NCBI GenBank assembly: GCA_951394405.1
Contig: OX596345.1
Span: 2,294,001 to 2,358,000 of the forward strand
Source of the DNA: Coprinellus micaceus
Lineage: Eukaryota > Basidiomycota > Agaricomycetes > Agaricales > Psathyrellaceae
DNA: 64,000 nt
Direction of reading: 5' to 3'
Made by a program: the position numbers and the translations under genes. Below are positions 33,001 to 45,500 of the stretch, piece after piece; position 1 is the first letter of the stretch, and each line of letters opens with the position of its first letter. Below the pieces are notes generated by a model, which was not told where the DNA came from, did no database searches, and saw only the letters and a program-made list of their open reading frames with translations.

Positions 33001-36000
33001 CGTACTAGTAACCTCCCCATTGTGCGCCAATCCTCCTCGGGGACTTGAACCACGGATAGATCGTCCCCAATGCTACGTTGAGAGAGAGGACGATCGTGCG
33101 GGTGGAGAGCGAAGGCCGAAGATTGCGTATATAATTGCCATCAATCGCCACAACAAGGCGCAACACCGACGCGTTTTCGTTCCCCGCCTTTGTTGCTCCC
33201 ATACAATCAGCCTCATCCCATTTCTGTAGCACTCCGCCCAGACCCATTGCTAGGCTCTCCTGCATCACTTTCCCCCCTTTCCCCTCCTGGATTCCCCTTT
33301 CAGCTCCTCCCTGGCTCCCTTTCAGAATCGTTCCCATTCATCCCGCCGAATAGCAAACCCCCCATTCGTCCCCATCTCCCCAATAAACGCCAGGGAGCCT
33401 GCAGGGATGGAACCCATACCTTCCTGGGAGTTCCTATCAAGTTTGTTCGCCGCCTCCACTGCATCCCCCACCTTCCTTCCACCATACATCACGGCCATCC
33501 TTCCCTCCCCGCGCAACTCTTCTAAGGGTACATGCACTCGGTTCTCCTCTGGGGGTTACTCCACGCCTTAGACATTGCACTCCGCCTCTCGCCCTGCTCC
33601 ATTGGACAAGCCCGAGGAGAACGACTCGACCCACTGTCTGACCAGTTCAGAGCTAACGCCGGAAACGCGCCCGTCGAAGGACTCTTGCTTGCCCACGCGA
33701 CCCCTCTTTGAATCCCATCAAGCCTCCCGACGCTCTCTCCGCCACCTGTGAGCTTGATTAGATCTGGTATTCTCGACGCCTCTCTCAGCCAGTAGTCCAA
33801 CTCACCTTGCGTCACCCAGAGAAAAGGCGGGTTCTTCATTCGTGCGCCCGTGCTGACGGTGGCAACCCCTCTGCCCTCGGGCCTCGGGAGTCTTGGTAAG
33901 AGGCCGAACACTGCACCTTCCGTGTCTCCGCCTTTACGTATCCGCTTCTTCTGGAGACCGTCACACCCTTCGCTGTCTGATTTGACCGACAAATTCGCTT
34001 CCATTATCGACCGACGGCGTCCTTGGATGTTCGACGACGAGGCGTGCTTTTGATGGGGCCGGCGTGAAGGCTACCACGCCTTGGGAGCATCTCTTTCTGA
34101 AGCCTGGCGGCGGTATCAGATCAACGCCTAAGGACCTCGAAATTTAAAGACGGGCACCGCTTACCTTCTCTTCTCCAATCCCGATGCCACTGCGCGGATC
34201 CCCGCTCGAGACCGAGCAACGGAGAATTCCCCGCCTTTGGGACACGGGTTCCATGCGTCGTTCTGTATTTTGCACCCGGCTCTCCTGCCCCGTGGTTTTC
34301 TTCGATATCGCCTTTTGAAACGACGGTTGCATCCCAACGTGACTAGCCGGGAGCACCCCGCCTTGGCATGAGCTTCGATTGTCTCGCTCCCAATTGGCAA
34401 CGTCTAGCCAAAGGTCGCAGCATAGGGTTTCGACCCTACGGCGTATTGCACTCCGTCACATGGGGGTTGCACTAGCCACGGTTGTCGGCCGGTGTAGCTC
34501 TTTACATCCCGGGAGAACGGGAAGAGTTGGCGGTGTTCTGGATGTTGGGCGAGGGGGGTGACAAGGAGATCGGTGCTGCCGTTGTTGAACGGGTAGATGG
34601 ATCCACCCTGGCGTTGGAGGGGGGAGGCTCTCTTCAGTGGAGGGTAACTGGACGAGGACGAGGACGATTGGAGGGTCCCTGCGGGCTACAGTGACAGACC
34701 CGGTGACCTCCGAATGAAACAAGTCGGGAAGGCGTGGTGGCGTCGATGAGATAGCGGTCTCTGCTCGGACGACTGAAGGTGAACCAGCGAGGATACTGAA
34801 AGTCCGTCAGTGCTCGTTCGTAATGTAGAGTGAGGATAAGTGGGTGGACCACTCTGTTCTGCCGTTGGTGACCCTCACATCCAGCCAACGTCCGCTCATT
34901 CCGTCCATTCGCTCCTCGATCGCAGACCCAGGCCCAACAGCGCGTCGATGAACGTCTAGAAACCCACGTTTCCTCCCGTCGTCCCTGAAACCACCACTCC
35001 TGGATTTCCATTGGCAGAGGCAGTGGAGGATGTGCATGGTGATTCGTCAACGGACCTCGGCGCTCGTGTCTTCGCCGCCTGTGAGAAGCGTCGCCTTCCT
35101 CGCGTGTTCGGTTGAGGATGTCGAGGGTTTCACTCGGTGTGTGTGGGTGTAGTGATATGGAGGATGAGAGGGTGGTATCGGATGCTTGTAGACGGGCATG
35201 AAGAGTTGTATGTCCCCGACAAATTCGCTCTTTGAGTGAAGGTAGTTGGCGCTGGCGCAGGGATTGGCCTAGAAGGGGTGGTGTGCGTTCGGAGAAGTGC
35301 ACTACTGGGCCGCTTGATGCGACCCTTTGGATTTCTCGACCCGTAGCTTCCACTGCGTCTCCAACTCGCTGAGACCTCGCTGATCACCTACGCCGCCTCG
35401 TCGACTGCCCTTCCCCGTTCCCCTGCTTGGAATGCTGGGAGAACGCCGCTCTTATCCTTCTTCTACGGTGTCCTGGGAGTCGTAGGGACGAAGATACCAT
35501 CCGAAGGTTCTTTGGCGCGTCCTTGTTCGTTGAGCATTCGCGAAAGTGGCCGTAATGTTAAACTTGGTGTTGGGATCATAGCTAGGCGTAGGCACGCCGG
35601 ATAAGGCATTTTATCATCGTTGCAAGCCCAACGCGTCCGTACGGCTGTGAAGATATGAGTTTCCCGTCTCCCGATTGGAGATGATATGAAGCTTACGCAC
35701 CGGGCGTTTAGGTTAACCCCTCGCTGCACGCCGTATACTCGAATGCGCAGGTCGCTAGCCGCTCTCCTACTCTTGCCCACGACTTGAGGAGCTTAAACTA
35801 GATTTTGCGTTGCCGATCCAGGGTGATCTTCTGAGAGTGCACTTGAGCGGGCTGTGGATCCAGAACGATGTCGTTCAGGCCAGGAAGTTGAGATCTAGGA
35901 GCCTGGTAAGTACTCCCTTCCAGTTGTCAATGGGAAGCTCGATGGTCGACGTACCGGCTCCTTTCGCTGCCGTTCCGTTGTTGAGAACGCGGATAAAGGG

Positions 36001-39000
36001 CCTAAGTAGCGGGGAGGACACGCTGGCGTGGGGTGGTAGAGAATTTAGAAGCTGGAGGCGGAAGGAGAGCAGGGAACATACGTGCTATGGGGAGAAGGGG
36101 GATCCCGTTCGGCCTGCTGGAGACCTGACGTGGTTTCGATCATTGGCAAGTCGCTGTAGGCGGGTAGGAGTCGAGAGACGAGGGAATAATAAGGAGAGGT
36201 TGTGAAGTAGAAGAAGGGACGTATTGCCGTTTGAAGGAAGCGTGTCATGTATGACATGAACAGCGTTTCGAACCTCCAGGCGAGGGCTTGAGAGCGAGAT
36301 CAGGAAATACGGGCTTGGGGGCATAGTTGTGGAATGGTACGGAGGACGAGTCCAGCTTCTTCCAAGGGATGGGTATCACGAGAAAGCATCGAAAAGGTTG
36401 AGTCCAAGCTATTCGAAGAAGACAAGCAGGCGAACTCACCTTTCCCCCGCACGCATGCAGCATCCCAATGCAGGCCATCCTCGTCGAATATAGCAGTGCG
36501 TTGAAGTAGCCGCAGCTTTGGAATCCACTAGAGGAATGTAAAGGTGTTGTTCTACGGTGCTGCGTCAGGCGTTCGGAGTGAGGTGAGGGTTGGAGGCAAG
36601 CGGTATGTACTTTGTTTGATGGCAATGTCGCAGCCAAGTCGCAGCTGGGGAGCGCAAGATCAGGCACTCACGCCTTCGACTCTTACCACCGCGTCCCCTG
36701 CCCGACAATCTCCACTTAGGATCATACGCTCCACCAAGACGACGGCAGCAACGAACGCTGTTCCCTATCATCCTCCACTCCAGGCCCACTTTTTCATTTC
36801 CCCACACTGTCGTTAAGCTCGTCCGACCTTCCATCACCCCCGTCCTCCCCCGCTATCGAAGGATTCGACACTTGGGAGACTGTTGTCCATTAAAGCCGGT
36901 CCAGCTTCTCTTCTCTTTTAACTTCCTGCCACCTAGAGTCCATGCAATTCGTCGTACACCCCGAACTCGCAAGAGTTATTCGAGCAAACCCACCGCAATG
37001 CAACATTGGACATGCGCTAAATCGGCATTCGACGACAGTGGATCATCCCAGCGAACACAATCCAAGGCCCCTCTTTCAGTCACGTCGGTGCTATCCGGGC
37101 TATGGTTGTCTCCAGTCTCTGATATTGGAACCGTGAGTCGGGAACAAGGATGCATAGCGACAGGCGGAGCTCGCAGGACAAACCAGCGAGTGGAGGATTG
37201 ACGCACCTAGACATGGATCCGCGACGTTACGGGTAAGATTAAATCGCGACTGCATGCCCCCGCAGCCTTGCTGATCGTGACCCCTCTTCTAGCATCCTGA
37301 ATACGCTCCTAGCATCACTCCAGCTGCTATGGACGGGAATACCAAGATTACCTGGACATGCTACATCCTACGTGGCCCCTTAGCCGCCTCAAGCTCTCAT
37401 TCGCCACAATCGAGGTTTCCTCGCCGCCTGTTCGCCGGAGAGGATGTCACATGGGCGCGGTACCCATACGGCCATGCTACCTTTGGAGCGCGGAAGGGTA
37501 GCCTCAACACCCCCGCAAACCTTTAGTGTATAAGGCGCGACCCCTCGGGAGGCTCGAGCACCGCGGACCCTTTTTATCCTTCGTCAAGCTCAAGGTCGAG
37601 TCCTTGCTCTTATCCATCGACACCCTCACTCGCTATTCCCGACCAAGCAAAAGCAACAGCTCATACAACTAAATACACCCCTATCCTGCACCCCGCAGGC
37701 GTCCCTCTTCACGGACACGTCAAGTCTACCCGCACCGCTTCGCATTTAAAATTCAGCTCCACCCAGCCGGTTCCACCCCATCTCTCCGCCGTCTCCTCAA
37801 CTTCGCCGTGCCCCCCCCCACTTCCGGCCTGTCAACATGGAATACCCTGCTCCTCACCCTCATTACCTCCCCTCCCTCAGAATACGGACCTCACCACGAA
37901 CGTGGCGTATACCTCCTTCGCTACTGGCCTGCCCAGTGCGGCCCCGGGAACACGTTCCCCTCGAGTCTCGACCATCCCTCGACGGCCAACCTTTGGCCGA
38001 CCTGACGGTGTGGGAGCTCAAGTAATCGAAGCCATCATAGCTCCGTGCAAGGCGTTCTCGAGGGGTCCGTGGGGCCGACGCGATCTGGGGGGAGAAAGGA
38101 ACGGATCTACCCTCGTTCCTCGCATGGAATTTCACTCGCACCGCCTTTCGAACCAGTCCTTTCCGTACGTTGCGGTGCCGCTCGGAACTCTCATACATGG
38201 GAATTCGATAGTGTTGGGTTTTTAGTTTGAACTCCATGTCCGCCATCTGGGGTAGAGTCGGAGAGTCGGGATGTAGGCGATGTTGTATGATACACGACGC
38301 GAAGATACTAGGCACTAATACTATACTATTGTCGGTCATCTTAGCGTGATATCCAAGACCAAACCCCCACTCGACCAACTCCGCTTTGTTAAGGGGTTTC
38401 CATCTCGAGACTCGGCGTCGTCGTCGATCTTCGTTGTCCCTGGGCGACTAAGAAAGCTCAAACCTCCATCGAAGCTCGCGTTTCGTACTGGAGTGTAGAC
38501 CCTACTCGCCTTAGATCTCCGGGAGGGGATCGAAAGCCAGGATGGTCGCCACCGTCGTCGTCGAAAGGAGTCCAGAGCCCTTGGCGGCGGTGTTGGAACG
38601 AGAGATTGTAGTTGGGAGGGAACGGCACAGAGCTTTGGTTATGAGTCATCGTGTGCGGCCTAGCGAGCTTGGGTTCGGCGTCGTGCTAATGGCAAGGGCT
38701 GGAGGGATACCTATCTGGGCGCGTGATAGTGGAATATACACCAATAGGTAGAGCACCTACGCACCTTCGCTTTATGGGCTCTTCGTTCCCACTGGATGTC
38801 CTCTTCTTCACACCGCAGTAAGTATCTGCCACCATTCCTCGTCCTTCCCATTCTATATTGACTTGGGTATCCAAGGTGCGATAAGCCTGGGTGCGGGCCT
38901 CGTCGATACGTTCCCCGAGTGCTATAGGAGGGCTTCGTGTACGGTCGAACACAACGAAAAGTAAAAGGCAAGAGGCGAGTTCAACAACCACGGCCCACGG

Positions 39001-39006
39001 GTCTGT
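33001..39006. other. Unassigned end of unit 1 with gene-like relics
   Basis: The stretch near 33127-33200 is a third, diverged version of the element at 29151 and 49141. Around 36390-36850 the minus strand has exon-like segments between good splice sites (for example CGYFNALLYSTRMACIGML), without a known family. Near 37840-38000 the plus strand resembles 19700-19810. Nothing intact is supported. Confidence 0.35.
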
Positions 39007-39060
39007 GGGCAGTTTAGACTCCGATTGGATAATCTTATCTTATCTCATGGGCGCTTATTC

Positions 39061-42000
39061 ATAGTCTGTCGAGATTTGCCGGATATCGTGTAGGTGATGG
39101 TACGGCCACATGCTCGAGGCTTCTGTAGAGTCTTTTGGCCTAGATATGCACGTCGACCTGGCCCGAGTGTTCGACTACAGCAGATACAGTAGTCAACGAC
39201 CAGCCACCGTGGGGTTAGGTCACACAGCCACCTCAATCTCCCGCCAGAACTTGCCTTGAACACCACACTCTTCCTATATCAAGAGTCGCTTCAAGGGACA
39301 ACCGACCACTAAAGAGAACCCTTCTCTCACTCCTCTCATCACAATACCACCTCGACGCTCATTCGATCCGTCGAACAACTGCGTCAAAGTCGCGACTCCG
39401 GCCTACCCAACTCGCGGTGAACCGACACACCGCGTTCTCGTTCTTCGTGATGAATGCGCCAGTGAACGATAGCTGGGTCACCTCGGAACAGGGGAGGCGA
39501 AGCCCTCATTCTGCCGGAACGTTGTCAAGGTCGCTACCGCTGGTTGTGAAGGAGGAAGGCGGGCACTTCGAGGGCAGGCCTTGTTGATGGACAAGACTCC
39601 CAGCATGGAGCAGGGGATGAAGGAAGGGCGCGCTCGTGTACGTGGCTTCACCACCCGGCCACAGGTACGTTCATAAATCGTGACTGGATGCTCCCTGCAG
39701 CCTGGCTGACACTAGCCTCCTTCAGCGATCCCAACCCTGCTCGAAACCGCCTCAAGCATCACACAACATCGACACGACCATTGGATTGCCCAACATCCAT
39801 AATGCCTTCCCCACCCCCTCCAACTCTTTCATCTCGCATCCACCCTGAGCGAGGCTTCCCTTTCGTCGCTTAACCGCGGAGGAAGGTCCATGGTCACGAA
39901 GGCGCACCGAACCGGTCTTTGGGGCCCCCGAATGATCTTCTCAACTCCTCCCCTTCAACTCCGTCGAACTATCCGCATCGTCTACGCCCCTACACTTCCG
40001 CGCGACGACAACTCTTTCGGCAACCTTCGGCACAGGGGATCCCCGCCCCTCAGAATCGAAACCTTCATCCAAGGGATATTCCCGCTCGGTATGGATGAAG
40101 GACCGGCGATGACCGAATCAACTAAACCGTCCTTCTCCTATACCATGCGGCTGTCCTCCCTCCACGTGGATGGCCCATCCACACCTCCCCACTCTTCTTC
40201 TCGCTCGATTTCACCTACGACCCGTCTCCGTTCAGCGCATGAATCCAACCCTACTTATCCACCCGCCTTCTCAGCCTAGTCCTCCATCCCACCTCCCATC
40301 CGTACAAGCGAACCCGTTCCGCACCTCATCTCCGTCATCTTTCCACTCGAGCCCAGCCGATGTAGGCATCTCAACACGGTGTGAACATCCTCTTCCGCCA
40401 CCTACCACCTCAGCCTCCAAATCACCGTCACTTCGACTACCCCTTCTTTTCTCGGCGCAAGGACGGACCCAGATGTCGAGCCCAACGTGGGCCCACGAGA
40501 TGAAGAACGACGTCGGCTACGGACGGACGAACCGAACGGGGTGGGGACGAAACGGGCGCATCGCACTTCCTCCGTTCTCTCAAAAGCCTTTTCCAGGGTA
40601 CGTCTCGACGTAGGGAGCGCAGCTGAGCGTCTCCGAAAACGCATCGTGGATCCTCAACATTGTCCGCTACGACGTCGCCGTTGCCCGTTCGTGGACGTTA
40701 GCGGGCGACATTTCGAACCTCTAATCGGGGAGGCTAATGGTACGCCTTCACCCTCTTCGCTTTACTTCCTGACCATCATATACTCATTCGTCTTGCAGCA
40801 AGTTCATACACCTCTCAAAACGGCCGAAGAAGAACCTGTCGACCGGGTGGTGGAGTCGGGTGTATCGCGATTGACGACGTGAAGGAGCTCCCGCCAGATG
40901 CTCTCAGGGCCTAGCTGCGACGCGCGGGAGATGACGTTGGGCTCGCCCCGCTTGTTCTGAGGGATACTAGAGGTGAGCTTCCCTTCTTTCACGACTTCGC
41001 CCCAGCCTTCTTTCGCATGAGCGGTCCCCGTATCCTTCTTCGAACTTCCATCCACTGTTTCTTGTCTCCTCTTGCCTATGAACGCCAGACTTACATGACC
41101 TACCTTGACAGCCACCCCAAAGGCCACTGCCGCTGTCGTCTTCAAGCCTCAGCGAATTTCATGATGTCTCCCCCACCACCACATCCCCTAGTGGTCCACC
41201 GACTACTCAACCGACGGATGATACGACCCCGCGTGAAGATCGTGTAGAAGGCACGAAGGCTTCGCCTTATCTCTGTGCCCCTTGCTCGGCGCTCCCACTC
41301 CCCTCTCAACTTCGGCCAGCTGTTCGAGCCCGCCGCCTTGTCGTTCCCACCCTCCTCGCATAATTGGGAGCCCATTTTCGTTCACCCCCAAGTTCAGTGA
41401 ATGCGCGATGTGGGGTGGATTTTATGCGTTGTCGAGCAATCTGGCTCGCCACGGGCTCCATGTGTGTTAGTGGAGGAAGACCCAAGTCTGCCGATTGACG
41501 CTTCGATGGGCAGAGGCTTACGGTGGGGATACATTGACCGTGGGGAGGGTGTTGGGGATCCCCTGGGAGGGGCGGGTTGAATGTCTCCCTCCAGAGCATT
41601 CAGTTGGGCAGAATGGGGTCGAGCGGGCGCAGGGTCCCCGAGGACGTGTCGGCGTTGGGTCGGGAGCTTGGTACTGTGAGGGAGAGCGGCGCGGAGGCTC
41701 GCTGGGCGGACAGGTGTTGCGGGGACTCGGGATGCAGAGTGAGAGACGGTGTCAGAGTTAAGTGCTCACCCCGGGTATGGTTGGGCGGTGCAGGCCTCGG
41801 CGCTCGAACCTTTGAAGCATGGATAGCCCTATCCAGTCTGAGGCGACTGCATTGATATCCCTCATGTGTTCCCGTGTTCGTTTAAGCCCGTGCGGCGCAT
41901 AGTGTATGCATATGTTATACTAGAATTGCGCTCCTGAGCATATGAGTATTCGGTCGGGTGCCACTGCGTCTATGGCAAAAAGGTCAGACATGATTTGTGG

Positions 42001-42523
42001 AGCTTCGTCGAGCCCGAGGAGCGCAACAGCGGTTCTGACTCGAGCCCACCAGGTAAAGGCTTCATATTCAGAGAATCAACGGAGACTCAGCACGGCGGAG
42101 GCACGAGAAGGGGCAGGGAAGAATGGGAATAATCGCCGATTTAACCAGAATCGGTCTGCTTTCACGGTGGTGCTGTTGGATCATGGGCGTCTATTCCAAT
42201 TGCACAGGACTTCCCTAACCCTTGCCGAGGGGGGCTGTCAGAATATGAAATGGATAGTGCAATATAGTGCAGGGGCGAATTGATAAGTATTCAAAAAGGA
42301 AAAAGCCCAACATGAGCAGTACATAATCAAAGGGTATGAACAGGAAGAAGGTAAAGGTGTTTCAGCACTGGTGATGAAGCGAGGCTATTGTTGGTTGAAA
42401 CATAAAAGAGATGATAGTATGGGTTTGGAGGTAATACAGAATAACATGGAGCCATGGGGGGAAGGAGTGCTGGTTTGACCAAGGGTGTTTCGGGATGGTG
42501 ACAGTGTCGGAATTCCCAGGGAT
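39061..42523. other. Unassigned part of unit 2, left of NLR 2
   Basis: Counterpart of 18540-21816. Short frames are shared but interrupted or shifted between the copies. No intact gene is supported. Confidence 0.45.
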
Positions 42524-45500
42524 CTACTTGTTGTTGTCGCCCGTTGTGGTTGCATCTTGATGAGATGTGGCTACAGGCCATGGCAGAGCTTCATTTGGCT
42601 CAGTCTCCGGAGGTGGCTCAATGCATCTAAAGAGGATATTAGCCATATAGACTCATAATTGTTGCAATAAGCACACGCACTTGAGCCAGTTGGTACCATG
42701 GTAAACTGCATGTGTGAGCTCAACCTTTGTACATGGCCCACCAATGATATGAATGCAAGAGGGTCCCTGAAGGGATGGTTGAAATTGGGGAGGGACCCAA
42801 AGAAGAAGATCACCTGAATTGTTGCAGATCCACCCATGTTCATTGAGGGACAAAAGGGATGCTGGGTAGGAATGCAAGTGTGTTGGATGTGCTGCTGTAG
42901 ACCCAGCCCTCATGCTCCACACTCTCAAAGTGGTGTCTTGGGACCCTGAGGCTAGTTTGCTGCTGTCAGGGGAGAAACAGACAGACTGGACTGGATTGGT
43001 GTGCCCCTCTAGTGGTTTCCCAATCACCCACCCACTCTCCACATCCCACAGCCTGACTGTTTTGTCATAGGACCCTGAGGCTATCTTGCTGCCATCAGGA
43101 GAGAAACAGACAGACTGGACCGAACTGGCGTGCCCCTCCAGTGGTTTCCCAATCACCTGCCCACTTCCCACATCCCACAGCCTGATTGTTTTGTCATAGG
43201 ACCCTGAGGCTATCTTGCTGCCATCAGGAGAGAAACAGACAGACTGGACCGAACTGGTGTGCCCCTCCAGTGGTTTCCCAATCACCTGCCCACTTCCCAC
43301 ATCCCACAGCCTGACTGTTTTGTCACAGGACCCTAAGGCTATCTTGCTGCCATCAGGAGAGAAACAGACAGACGTAACCAAACTGGTGTGCCCCTCCAGT
43401 GGTTTCCCAATCACCTGCCCACTTCCCACATCCCACAGCCTGACTGTTTTGTCCTCAGACCCTGAGGCTATCTTGCTGCCATCAGGAGAGAAACAGACAG
43501 ACAGGACCGAACTGGTGTGTCCCTCCAGTGGCTTCCCAATCACCTGCCCACTCTCCACATTCCACAGCCTGATTGTTTCGTCATGGGACCCTGAGGCTAT
43601 CTTGCTGCCATCAGGGGAGAAACAGACAGACAGGACCGAACTGGTGTGTCCCTCCAGTGGCTTCCCAATCACCTGCCCACTCTCCACATTCCACAGCCTG
43701 ATTGTTTCGTCATGGGACCCTGAGGCTATCTTGCTGCCATCAGGGGAGAAACAGACAGACTGGACCGAACTGGTGTGCCCCTCCAGTGGTTTCCCAATCA
43801 CCTGCCCACTCTCCACATCCCACAGCCTGATTGTTTTGTCGTCAGACCCTGAGGCTATCTTGCTGCCATCAGGAGAGAAACAGACAGACAGGACCGAATT
43901 GGTGTGCCCCTCCAGTGGTTTCCCAATCACCTGCCCACTTTCCACATCCCACAGCCTGACTGTTTTGTCATAGGACCCTGAGGCTATCTTGCTGCCATCA
44001 GGGGAGAAACAGACAGACATGACTGACTTGGTGTGCCCCTCTAAGTATATCTTCGAGTCCCCACTCCATGCATCCCATAGTTGGACAACTCCATTATCTG
44101 ACCCAGAAGCAAGTGTGTTTCCATCAGGTGAGATGGCAATACAGAATACTGCAGCATGCCCAACAATGACTTTGCATCCCCGTGCCAAACTTCCCATCCC
44201 AGTTGAGCATACAATGGGCACTGAGGGAAACTTGACTGTAATCCAATCAGGGACTCCAAGTGCTGCTTCATAGAATGGGAGTGCTGATAGGTAAAGGTGA
44301 GGGGCGCTGTGGGAGATTGGTGTTGCAAACATCCTCCAAAAGTCCCATATGCAAATCACAAGCTGTTTCAAGCTGTTGATGGTGACCACCTGAGTCACAT
44401 AAATCACTCATTAGCCCAGTAGTCATTGAGATGGCTAGAACAATGCATACCTTTGAGACTTCATGTAGGATTCTTGCATATCCAACCCTCCCTTCTGCAC
44501 TCAGTGCTTCAATCCAGTACAGCCACTTCCCATCCAGGAAAGCCTCCACCTGTTGTTGAAGACCATCTGATATGCCAGGTTGTGTACCCAAGACGTGGTC
44601 TGCCCATGATGTGCAAGCATATGCAAGATCAGATCGAAGGGTCAGTTTCTGGTCATTGTTGCTCCAATAGGATGTAGCAGCACCCGATATCCCAAAGAAT
44701 ACACCTTTGCCTTTGTTGTCCATCAATCCCAGGCACTGTTCTGCTGCCAGAATGTGTGCCTTTGCTCTGCCAATTGCCCATGGCCGCTTGCTGCCAGAGT
44801 CTTGAGTTGATGTCAAGAAGTCGATGAATGATGCATGATAGATGGAAATTGGCTGGCTATCCTGGCTGGCAGAAATGTTGACAACAGAATGCAGGGAGCG
44901 GAATGATGACCGGATGGTTGAGACAGGCTTTCCCAAAAGCTCGGCATACTCAATGACTGATAACGGCCTTTGTCCCACCACCAAGAGGGAGAGGCATGCA
45001 TGCACATTCTCTCGCTCACTGGGTTTGAGCTTTTTGAAGGCCTGCTTCAAGATTCGCTCATAGAGTTCCTCCACTCCTGAGAGACTTGATGTGCTTGCAT
45101 TGTCCTGGAGGCGACCCAGTGGATCTCCTGCATCATCATCAATGTAGCGAACAATTGTGGCTGCAATGATGAACAGGGTATGTGCCTGCTCAACAATTAG
45201 GTCAACTTCTGCTGGTGGCCAGTGATCTCCGTATTCGGTCTGCAGTTCTGGAACCTTCCAAAGTTCATGGCTAACATAGAGGGAGATATCGGCACGAACA
45301 ACATTGAGCTTGACATCATGAAGGGATTGGCGGTGCAAAGAGTAATGTGGGGACTCTAGCTTCTGCTTGATAGAGGCTTCAGGCCGACTGGTGAAGAAGA
45401 TCTTGAGCGCAGCAGGTGGTGGGTTTAGCAGGACCGCATCAAAGAATGATGCCAGAGCACGATTGTTTGTACATTCGTCAAGGGCATCCACAGCCACCAC

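Larger units (their letters stand above)
18473..39006. repeat. Tandem unit 1 (about 20.5 kb) with the first NLR gene
   Basis: It starts with GGGCAGTTCAGACTCCGATTGG followed by the word AATCTTATCTTATC and (T)ATGGGCGCTTATTC (18508-18538). The same start occurs at 39007-39060 and, more diverged, at 52586-52616. Further matched points are GTTAGGGTCACACAGCC (18694, 39214, 53242), TGAACGATAGCTGGG (18908, 39458), the NLR gene, and the blocks after it. It is longer than unit 2, mainly by sequence between about 32.8 and 38.9 kb. Confidence 0.75.

Noticed and set aside
33030..33110. A tRNA-like box (GGTTCAAGTCC on the minus strand)
   Set aside because: The flanks do not pair into T or acceptor stems, and the region aligns with other non-tRNA repeat copies.
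34410..34450. A T-arm-like palindrome (AGGGTTTCGACCCT)
   Set aside because: The loop is one base too long and no cloverleaf can be drawn around it.
43215..43973. A 252-codon plus-strand frame made of near-identical units
   Set aside because: It is the antisense shadow of the WD40 repeats; the 129-bp period keeps the opposite strand open.
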